A stretch of 23,266 nucleotides of DNA from NCBI GenBank assembly GCA_947306315.1, contig CAMZGF010000003.1, positions 1-23,266 of the forward strand, read 5' to 3'. Each line of letters opens with the position of its first letter. The stretch's first letter is position 1. This stretch comes from an uncultured Candidatus Saccharibacteria bacterium. Its GTDB lineage: Bacteria; Patescibacteriota; Saccharimonadia; Saccharimonadales; Saccharimonadaceae. The notes under the pieces were generated by a model. That model had not been told where the DNA came from, searched no databases, and saw nothing but the letters and a program-made list of their open reading frames with translations. Shown piece after piece: positions 15,139 through 20,825 of this stretch. The position numbers and the translations under genes are program-made.

Positions 15139-15281
15139 AAGCTGATACGCTTCACACGGGTTCCACTGAAAGTTAGTGGAGTGTGGAGATTTCAAAAACA
15201 AACAGCGGATTAAAACAAAACAATGTGCCCGCGGGTGGGCGCGCATCAGCGCTTAAAAAGACCTCTTCGGAGGTCTTTTTG
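15139..15281 (+). ncRNA. candidate structured small RNA upstream of recG, family not recognised
   Basis: A stretch of about 143 nt is bounded by a strong promoter and an intrinsic terminator. A long-range closing stem P1 pairs GCTGAT-A-CGC (15141-15150) with GCG-C-ATCAGC (15241-15250): 9 pairs and one A/C mismatch. Inside it, P2 has CACAC (15153-15157) with GTGTG (15181-15185), a GGGT bulge, then TCCACT with AGTGGA around the loop GAAAGTT. P3 is GCCC (15227-15230) with GGGC (15237-15240). P2 and P3 are joined by an A-rich single-stranded stretch (about 15187-15224). The architecture is a three-way junction followed by a terminator. I do not recognise 6S, SRP RNA, tmRNA, RNase P or a known riboswitch. 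It could be a trans-acting sRNA or a riboswitch-like attenuator. Confidence 0.6.
15255..15280 (+). terminator. intrinsic terminator with UUCG tetraloop
   Basis: AAAAAGACCTC pairs perfectly with GAGGTCTTTTT around a TTCG loop closed by C-G, the ultra-stable C(UUCG)G tetraloop, with the U-tract included in the stem. It ends the small RNA 16 nt before the recG start codon. Confidence 0.9.
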
Positions 15282-15284
15282 CTG

Positions 15285-15290
15285 TATAAT
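15285..15290 (+). promoter_or_regulatory. recG -10 element (TATAAT)
   Basis: A perfect TATAAT lies directly behind the small-RNA terminator and ends 6 nt before the recG ATG, with no ribosome site between. No -35 match is found because the terminator occupies that position. A leaderless recG mRNA is predicted. Confidence 0.5.
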
Positions 15291-15296
15291 ATACAT

Positions 15297-17324
15297 ATGA
15301 GTTTCATCGACTCCGTGGAGGAGATAAAAGGTGTTGGGCCAAAGACCGCTTTAGCCCTAAAAAAATATGGTTTTGAGACGATTAAAGACCTCGCCTATTA
15401 TTTTCCACGTGACTTCGAAGATTATCATCGCGCTACTAAGATTAAGGACCTTAAACCGGGCAAAGTTATTGTAAAGGGTAAAATCTATAACCTTATGGTG
15501 AATTATGTTCGCCGTCGTCATTTTAATATTGAATCCGGCATTATTTATGATGACACTGGTGAAATCCGCGTAGTTTGGTATAACCAGCCATATCGCATCA
15601 AAAACTTTAAACCTGACACTGAGTATTATTTTTCTGGCAACTTTGATTTCAAATTTAATCGTTATCAACTTACTTCTCCGACCGTAAATCTTGCAACTGA
15701 AGTTGAGGAAACTAAAACTACATTCCAGCCGATTTATTCTACAAAAGGCTCATATAAATCAATCTGGTTTAAACGCCTTTTTGATGAAATGAGAAGTGAA
15801 ATTGCGAAGGCGCCGGATATGTTGCCCTTTGAAAAACCGGGCGCAAGAGCTGAGGCGCTTTATAATATTCATTTCCCAGATAATTATGCTGATGTCGAGA
15901 AGGCGAAAGAGTATCTCGCGTACGAGGAACTTTTTGAACTAATTCTTGCCGCAAAACTAAATAAAAACGAGAATTCTAAACTAAAAGCAGAACCACTCAA
16001 ATTTGTTGCTGAGAATACCAAGAGATTTGTTGATAGCTTACCATTTAAACTGACAAACGGTCAACGCCTTGCAGCTTGGGATATTCTAAAAGATATAGAG
16101 AAGTCTAAACCAATGAACCGCTTGCTTCAAGGTGATGTTGGGTCCGGAAAAACTGTCGTCGCAGCAATTGCAATTTACCAAGCGTTTATGGCCGGGAAGC
16201 AATCTGCGCTACTTGCTCCGACGGCTATTCTCGCCACTCAACATGCAAAGACTTTAAAGAGTCTTCTTGAGCCATTCGGCGTGAAGATTGAGCTCTTAAT
16301 TAGTGCAACAAAAAAGAAAGATGATTTAAAGAAGAGAATTGTGAATGGCGAAGTTGATGTTGTAGTTGGTACACACGCAATTATAACGGATGATACGAAG
16401 TTTAAAAACTTAAGTTTTGCGATTATTGATGAGCAACATCGCTTTGGCGTGATGCAACGCCAAAAACTTCTCATGAAAACTGGTGAAAAGGCGCCACATC
16501 TTCTCGCTATGACTGCGACACCGATTCCACGTTCTTTGCAACTTACAATTTTTGGCGATCTTTCTGTCTCGACGATTTCTGAACTTCCAAAAGGTCGTAC
16601 CCCAATTAAAACGAAGTTGATTAATGAACTTTCGATGAGCGAAGACTTATACCCAGAAATGATCGAACGCATGAATGCCGGCGAACAAATTTATTGGATT
16701 TGTAAACTAATTGAAGAAACCGGCAGAAGTGAGGTGGCGAATGTAAAAAAGGAAGCAAACAAGCTAAGACTTCAGTTCCCAAATCGAAGAATTGAATACC
16801 TTCATGGTCGCATGAAGCCAGATGAAAAAGACGAAATCATGAATCGCTTTAAGGATGGGAAAATTGATATTCTTGTTTCAACTACTGTGGTTGAAGTTGG
16901 TGTTGATGTTCCAAACGCAACAACGATTGTGGTTATGGATGCAGAGAACTTTGGCCTCGCTCAGCTCCATCAACTTCGTGGGCGTGTTGGTCGCGGAGAA
17001 AAAGAGTCAAAGTGTTTCTTAGTTGTGAATAACGACAAAGAACCATCGCTTCGTCTTAAAGAGCTCGAAAAGTCTACGGATGGTTTTCATCTTGCGGAGG
17101 TCGATTTAAAGCTCCGTGGCCCTGGTGAAATATATGGCCAGCTCCAGCATGGTGTACTGAACCTCAAAATTGCCACATTATCAGATACGAAAACTATTTC
17201 AAAAGCCCAGAAAGCAGCTGAACGATTCATTTCCGAACTTGCGAATAACCCCGAAAATATGCTAAAATACGAAGAGTTAAATACTGAAATTAAAAAGTAT
17301 CAACAATTAACGACTTTAAACTAA
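15297..17324 (+). CDS. recG: ATP-dependent DNA helicase RecG
   Basis: RecG remodels stalled replication forks and Holliday junctions. From the ATG at 15297 the protein has 675 residues, a normal length. It begins with a helix-hairpin-helix-like IKGVGPKTALALKKYGFETI, then an OB-fold wedge domain (about 50-150). The SF2 helicase core has Walker A GDVGSGKT (279-286), DEQH box (378-381), TATPIPRS (about 406-413) and motif VI HQLRGRVGRGEKES. The C-terminus carries the RecG-type GFHLAEVDLKLRGPGEIYGQLQHG. A longer in-frame reading from GTG 15183 would run through the small RNA and its terminator and adds no recognisable domain, so it is rejected. The downstream gene starts 1 nt after the stop. Confidence 0.95.
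   Translation: MSFIDSVEEIKGVGPKTALALKKYGFETIKDLAYYFPRDFEDYHRATKIKDLKPGKVIVKGKIYNLMVNYVRRRHFNIESGIIYDDTGEIRVVWYNQPYRIKNFKPDTEYYFSGNFDFKFNRYQLTSPTVNLATEVEETKTTFQPIYSTKGSYKSIWFKRLFDEMRSEIAKAPDMLPFEKPGARAEALYNIHFPDNYADVEKAKEYLAYEELFELILAAKLNKNENSKLKAEPLKFVAENTKRFVDSLPFKLTNGQRLAAWDILKDIEKSKPMNRLLQGDVGSGKTVVAAIAIYQAFMAGKQSALLAPTAILATQHAKTLKSLLEPFGVKIELLISATKKKDDLKKRIVNGEVDVVVGTHAIITDDTKFKNLSFAIIDEQHRFGVMQRQKLLMKTGEKAPHLLAMTATPIPRSLQLTIFGDLSVSTISELPKGRTPIKTKLINELSMSEDLYPEMIERMNAGEQIYWICKLIEETGRSEVANVKKEANKLRLQFPNRRIEYLHGRMKPDEKDEIMNRFKDGKIDILVSTTVVEVGVDVPNATTIVVMDAENFGLAQLHQLRGRVGRGEKESKCFLVVNNDKEPSLRLKELEKSTDGFHLAEVDLKLRGPGEIYGQLQHGVLNLKIATLSDTKTISKAQKAAERFISELANNPENMLKYEELNTEIKKYQQLTTLN
17239..17268 (+). 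promoter_or_regulatory. possible internal promoter at the end of recG
   Basis: TTGCGA (17239-17244), an 18-nt spacer, and TAAAAT (17263-17268) preceded by TGC (extended -10). It lies within recG coding sequence, about 57 nt before the next start, and could give separate expression of the downstream gene and rsmD. Confidence 0.4.
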
Positions 17325-17325
17325 A

Positions 17326-18150
17326 ATGTATTCAACCTTAGCTATTACGAACTCAAAAAAATCTGGGCGCATTATTGGCACGCATCAAAAGCTCGATAAA
17401 ATTGCCTTCAAAATTGTTCAGAAAAAACTTCCAACAGGAGTAAAATTTCCGGATATAAAAACTATTTTACTTTTTGAAGGTATGGGCGGCCCTGATGGAT
17501 TAAAACGTAAAAGCCCAGGCAAAGATGAGCCAATGCATTTTATTATCCCGGGTAATGACGACGGAAAATTGATAAAAATGATAAAGGATCATCAATATAA
17601 TTTGAGAAAAGCACTCGAAAAAGGTGATGATATTCGCGCAGCTTTTGAGGCAGCGTGGATGGCTCATGCTGTCACGGATGGTCTTACTCCTGCACATCAC
17701 TTCCCACTTGAAGAAACTCAAAAAGAGCTTATGACCGAAAAAGAATTTGTGAAGGTTTTTGGAATCCCGATTAAAGGAATTATGCATGGTAGAAACTCGC
17801 TCGAAACACTTCGTAATAACTGGCTTTATTGGGGATCAAATGGCTATATGAGTAAACATATCGGTTTTGAATATGGCGTTGCACTTACACTAACCGCGCT
17901 TCCAACCGCGAAAGTAATGCCAAAAATATCTGACGAGGAGTTTAAAAACCCAAGAATCGAAGAGTCGTTCTATAATTCGTTTGAAAAAGTAGCTGCTCTA
18001 AATATGTACGACAAGTTTCGCCATAATGGTTGGACAACCGATCTAGCTTTTGAGACACGTGATATATTACTTCCGGAAATCATTAAGGCAATTGCTCTTT
18101 GTTGGCTTGCGTCGCTTCCTAGAACGAAAGGTAAAAATGAAAGCAAGTAG
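17326..18150 (+). CDS. Zinc-dependent phospholipase C / S1-P1 nuclease-like protein
   Basis: This 274-residue soluble protein is probably all-helical. The His/Asp spacing fits the zinc-dependent phospholipase C/P1 nuclease fold: H20, H71 in DEPMHFIIPGND, D78, H89 in KDHQYN, then WMAHAVTDGLTPAHHFP with H114, D118, H124 and H125 (an HxxxD pair and an HH pair typical of metal ligands). No signal peptide is seen, which is unlike secreted family members and suggests a cytoplasmic or unconventional role. The gene begins 1 nt after recG and its end overlaps rsmD by 14 nt, so all three are translationally coupled. Family placement is by motif only; lipid or nucleic-acid substrates are both possible. 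Confidence 0.65.
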   Translation: MYSTLAITNSKKSGRIIGTHQKLDKIAFKIVQKKLPTGVKFPDIKTILLFEGMGGPDGLKRKSPGKDEPMHFIIPGNDDGKLIKMIKDHQYNLRKALEKGDDIRAAFEAAWMAHAVTDGLTPAHHFPLEETQKELMTEKEFVKVFGIPIKGIMHGRNSLETLRNNWLYWGSNGYMSKHIGFEYGVALTLTALPTAKVMPKISDEEFKNPRIEESFYNSFEKVAALNMYDKFRHNGWTTDLAFETRDILLPEIIKAIALCWLASLPRTKGKNESK

Positions 18151-18676
18151 TGTTAATCTTTCACAAATTACAGGCGGAGAATTTTGTGGCAGAAAAATCG
18201 AGTCGCCGTTTAATAGTGGAACTCATCCAATGGGTTCTCGTGAGCGTCTTTCGATTATGAACTCAATCGGCCCAGACATTGTAGGAAAAAATGTGTTGGA
18301 TCTTTTTGCGGGAACTGGTGCGCTTGGAATCGAGGCGCTTTCGCGCGGCTCATCACATGTAACTTTTGTTGAAAAGAGCCATAAAACTGCAGAAATTATC
18401 AAAAAGAATCTTAAAAACCTTGGTATAGATGACCGCGCAACGGTTATCGAAAAGGATGTGAATTTAGTATCTTTTGATGGGCCTTACGATATCGTATTTA
18501 TCGACCCTCCATACGATAAAATGAATGATTTTGATATTGAATCGATTATAGAAAAATGTCAGGATGTAAATACTATAGTTTTGAGCCATAAAAAAGGTAC
18601 AGATTTTGATTTTCAAGACTATTCAAAGCGCACGAAAAATTTTGCTGGTGCAAGCATCTCAATCTTTACAAAATGA
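18137..18676 (+). CDS. rsmD: 16S rRNA (guanine-966-N2)-methyltransferase RsmD
   Basis: RsmD methylates G966 of 16S rRNA using S-adenosylmethionine. From ATG 18137 the protein has 179 residues, the usual size. The N-terminus ITGGEFCGRKIESP matches the RsmD opening 'I.GG..rGrki..P'. The SAM site is VLDLFAGTGALGIEALSRG (from 53), the acidic FVEK follows, and the catalytic DPPY is at 123-126. The RP(T/S)...RE.lFn segment is diverged to HPMGSRERLSIMN. An in-frame ATG at 18050 would add 29 residues inside the upstream gene and is disfavoured; AAAGG lies 4-5 nt before 18137. The stop is TGA, the only one in the window. Confidence 0.92.
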   Translation: MKASSVNLSQITGGEFCGRKIESPFNSGTHPMGSRERLSIMNSIGPDIVGKNVLDLFAGTGALGIEALSRGSSHVTFVEKSHKTAEIIKKNLKNLGIDDRATVIEKDVNLVSFDGPYDIVFIDPPYDKMNDFDIESIIEKCQDVNTIVLSHKKGTDFDFQDYSKRTKNFAGASISIFTK

Positions 18677-18693
18677 TGTTTTTTAGATAAAAT
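18665..18693 (+). promoter_or_regulatory. promoter of the MPKTG-tail protein (TTTACA-N17-TAAAAT)
   Basis: TTTACA at 18665-18670 overlaps the rsmD end. TAAAAT lies at 18688-18693 after a 17-nt spacer. The expected start near 18700 gives a leader of about 47 nt with a GGAG ribosome site. Confidence 0.6.
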
Positions 18694-18746
18694 ATAGTTA
18701 ATTTAATTGGCTCATGGTGGTAACGGCCGGAAACGGAGTTATTTTT

Positions 18747-19118
18747 ATGAACACTAACGTTCAGGACATGGCAAAAAGTCGTAAACTTAGGAATATTATC
18801 GTAACTGCAGTCGCTCTTATTGTAATCCTTTTCGTAGGAATCTGGGCGATTTCATCAGCAACAAAAAGCTCATCAAACAATGATGCAAATAAAGCTGAAA
18901 CTGTAAAAACAGAAGAAAAGAATAAAACTCCCGTCGGTACAACCCCAGCTTCACCATCACAACAATATACTGTAGCTGATAACAAACCAGCAGCTGCAAC
19001 TTCTAGTGAAGGAATGCCAAAAACTGGCCCAACTGAAGTTATTTTCTCAGCTATTATGCTTGGCGTAGTTGTTTATCTTATTGGCCTAAACATTAACCTT
19101 GTAAAAGAAAATCGTTAG
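18747..19118 (+). CDS. Small membrane protein with LPxTG-like (MPKTG) C-terminal sorting signal
   Basis: This 123-residue protein of unknown function has a hydrophobic N-terminal segment (about 16-35, NIIVTAVALIVILFVGIWAI), a signal peptide or anchor. A low-complexity Ser/Asn/Lys/Thr/Pro region follows (36-88), then the motif MPKTG (90-94) directly before a second hydrophobic stretch (about 98-115) and a short KENR end. That order (motif, hydrophobic span, basic tail) is the layout of a sortase cell-wall sorting signal, with Met in place of Leu. The start at 18747 is chosen because GGAG lies 8 nt upstream. An in-frame ATG at 18714 would add 11 residues. No sortase gene is in the window. Confidence 0.7.
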   Translation: MNTNVQDMAKSRKLRNIIVTAVALIVILFVGIWAISSATKSSSNNDANKAETVKTEEKNKTPVGTTPASPSQQYTVADNKPAAATSSEGMPKTGPTEVIFSAIMLGVVVYLIGLNINLVKENR

Positions 19119-19128
19119 CATAAGCATA

Positions 19129-19158
19129 TTGCAAAAATTGCCAGTTCCGTGGTAAAAT
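19129..19158 (+). promoter_or_regulatory. promoter of the DUF5684-like gene (TTGCAA-N18-TAAAAT, extended -10)
   Basis: TTGCAA at 19129-19134, an 18-nt spacer, and TAAAAT at 19153-19158 preceded by TGG. The -10 ends 8 nt before the ATG, so the transcript is predicted to be leaderless or to carry only one or two extra bases. Confidence 0.65.
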
Positions 19159-19166
19159 CCTAGTAT

Positions 19167-19994
19167 ATGAATATAGATAAAATACTGGATTTTATCTCTG
19201 GTAATCTTCAGCATTCACCGAACGCTCCAAAATTTAATGAAGTCGTTTCTGCGAATACGCCGATGATCGTCTTTCTGATCATTATTTGTATTGCTCTTAT
19301 TATAGGAAAATATGCGCTTGGTACAAAAATTCTCGGGAAGAAAGATGCTATTAAAACTATAATTCCGTTCTATGGTCTCATGCTTTTATTTAAAGCAGTC
19401 GATCTTAATTCATGGCTTGCAATCACATGCTATATACCAGTTGTTGGTATTATTCCGTATGCCATTTTCAGCTTTAATGTTCCGAAGGCCTTTGGCCAGA
19501 AAATCGAGCATCAAATACTCTCGGTCTTTTTCCCATATGTGTTCTTTAACGTGCTTGGCTTTAGTCCGAAATACGAGTATCAATACGTCAAGGGTAAAAA
19601 TGTTGCCTTCAAAAACGAATTCAGAACTGTTATGCCTGAAGATCTTGGCCCGAACATTGCAACTCCGGCAGAGGTTATGAAAGGTGCAGCAGTTGGTCAA
19701 ACGGCAGTTGCAAAGGAGTCGATGATTTCACGTGCCGCTTCTGCTGCGGCTGAACAGACACGCATTATCCTTGAAAAACAGGAAAAACAGGCTGCAGAGG
19801 AAGAGGCAAAGAAAAAAGCTGAAGAAGAAGCGAAAAAACAAGAATCTGCAAAGCAAAAATCAGAAGAATATAATTATGACATCTTTAGTGGCGACGATGT
19901 GGATACTGGTCCAGATACTGCCAGCCTTAATATTGAATTCAAAGTTGTAAATGGTCGCTTCCAGTCAGCACCAAATCCACCAAAGAATCAATAA
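19167..19994 (+). CDS. DUF5684-like multi-pass membrane protein with charged C-terminal coiled coil
   Basis: This 275-residue protein has a short polar N-terminus, a first membrane segment (about 33-52), then a block matching the DUF5684 pattern: TIIPFYGLMLLFKAVDLNSW, a hydrophobic segment ending in IPVVGIIPYAIFSFNVPKAFG, and a further span at FFPYVFFNVLGFSPKYEY (together about 68-142). DUF5684 proteins are small membrane proteins of unknown function, often near signal peptidases or secretion genes. Here the domain is followed by a long Ala/Glu/Lys-rich helix (about 190-235, probable coiled coil) and an acidic end. The cytoplasmic tail suggests a scaffold or interaction role, which is inference. 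Confidence 0.7.
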   Translation: MNIDKILDFISGNLQHSPNAPKFNEVVSANTPMIVFLIIICIALIIGKYALGTKILGKKDAIKTIIPFYGLMLLFKAVDLNSWLAITCYIPVVGIIPYAIFSFNVPKAFGQKIEHQILSVFFPYVFFNVLGFSPKYEYQYVKGKNVAFKNEFRTVMPEDLGPNIATPAEVMKGAAVGQTAVAKESMISRAASAAAEQTRIILEKQEKQAAEEEAKKKAEEEAKKQESAKQKSEEYNYDIFSGDDVDTGPDTASLNIEFKVVNGRFQSAPNPPKNQ

Positions 19995-20011
19995 TTTTTA
20001 AGTTTTTATTA

Positions 20012-20039
20012 TATAATGTATATAAATAAAGGAAAGGAG
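20012..20039 (+). promoter_or_regulatory. -10 element and ribosome site of the SDR-uvrB operon
   Basis: TATAAT at 20012-20017 has no clear -35. AAAGGAGA follows, with AGGAG at 20035-20039, 7 nt before the ATG. Unlike most first genes here, this one has a conventional leader with a strong Shine-Dalgarno site. Confidence 0.6.
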
Positions 20040-20046
20040 ATTTTTA

Positions 20047-20808
20047 ATGTTTGATTTATCTGGAAGAGTAGCAGCTGTAAGTGGTGCATCAAGTGGTCTC
20101 GGCCAACAAATGGCTCGTGCTTTTGCTAAACAAGGCGCAAATCTTGCAATCATGGCTCGCCGTGTCGAACGCCTTGAAGAATTCAAGAAAGAGCTCGAAA
20201 AAGAATATGGCGTAAAAGTTATCGCAATTAAATGTGATGTTACAAACACTGACGAAATAAATGCTGCGGCTGAAGCTGTCGAAAAAGAATTCGGCAAAGT
20301 TGATATTCTTTTGAACTGTGCTGGCTCCGCAAAAAACAATGACACTCTTAATATGACTGATGAAGAATGGGACTTCACTATCGCAACTGATGAAACCTCA
20401 GTTTTTAAAATGACTCGTGCGTTTGGTAATGTTATGAAAAAGAATGGCTATGGACGCATTATCAATATTGCATCAATCTATGGTATGGTTGGTAATGCTG
20501 AAATCCCAACCATTGCTTATCATGCATCAAAAGGCGCAGTTGTAAACTTTACTCGTGCTGCCGCTTGTGAGCTCGCAACTTCAGGCATCACCGTAAACGC
20601 AATCTGCCCAGGTTTCTTCTATACTGAACTTACAACTGAAACGCTCGATTCAGATTTCTTTAAGACTTTTGCAAACAACCACGTTCCAATGAAACGCTAT
20701 GGCAAGGAAGGTGAACTCGATGCAGCTGCTGTCTTCTTAGCAAGTGAAGAAGCTCGCTATGTCACAGGTGTAATCCTCCCAGTCGACGGTGGCTATACTG
20801 CTGCTTAA
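20047..20808 (+). CDS. Short-chain dehydrogenase/reductase (SDR family)
   Basis: This is a classical NAD(P)-dependent SDR oxidoreductase of 253 residues, the full family length. The cofactor motif GASSGLG is at 13-19, ARR (37-39) suggests NADP preference, CDV is at 63-65 and NCAG at 90-93. The catalytic residues are S143 (in IINIASIYG), Y158 and K162 (YHASK). PGFF and LPVDGGYTA complete the fold. The structural Asn of the N-S-Y-K tetrad appears replaced by Asp115 (TDETSVF instead of the usual vNLxgvF). Overall it resembles gluconate 5-dehydrogenase or 3-oxoacyl-ACP-reductase-type SDRs, but the substrate cannot be assigned. It is co-transcribed with uvrB 17 nt downstream. Confidence 0.88.
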   Translation: MFDLSGRVAAVSGASSGLGQQMARAFAKQGANLAIMARRVERLEEFKKELEKEYGVKVIAIKCDVTNTDEINAAAEAVEKEFGKVDILLNCAGSAKNNDTLNMTDEEWDFTIATDETSVFKMTRAFGNVMKKNGYGRIINIASIYGMVGNAEIPTIAYHASKGAVVNFTRAAACELATSGITVNAICPGFFYTELTTETLDSDFFKTFANNHVPMKRYGKEGELDAAAVFLASEEARYVTGVILPVDGGYTAA

Positions 20809-20825
20809 TCTCGTAAAGGGTGGAA

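Noticed and set aside
15222..15240. Palindrome CCCGCGGG as a protein operator
   Set aside because: It is part of the GC-rich side of the small-RNA fold, and there is only one copy with no neighbouring regulator gene.
15226..15252. T-box-like GGGTGG...GCG string before recG
   Set aside because: The T-box core TGGNACCGCG is not matched (GGGTGGGCGCG), the leader is too short for a stem I, and recG is not an aminoacyl-tRNA or amino-acid gene.
15183..15296. In-frame GTG start that would lengthen RecG by 38 residues
   Set aside because: The extension runs through the small-RNA hairpins and the intrinsic terminator, has no RecG similarity, and ATG 15297 gives a normal length with a -10 just upstream.
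18050..18136. Longer RsmD start
   Set aside because: It would add 29 residues inside the upstream gene, while RsmD homologues begin near the ITGG motif and AAAGG precedes ATG 18137.
18674..18676. Possible UGA recoding (UGA as Gly, as in SR1/Gracilibacteria)
   Set aside because: No gene in the window contains an internal UGA, and this one falls at the normal C-terminus of RsmD.
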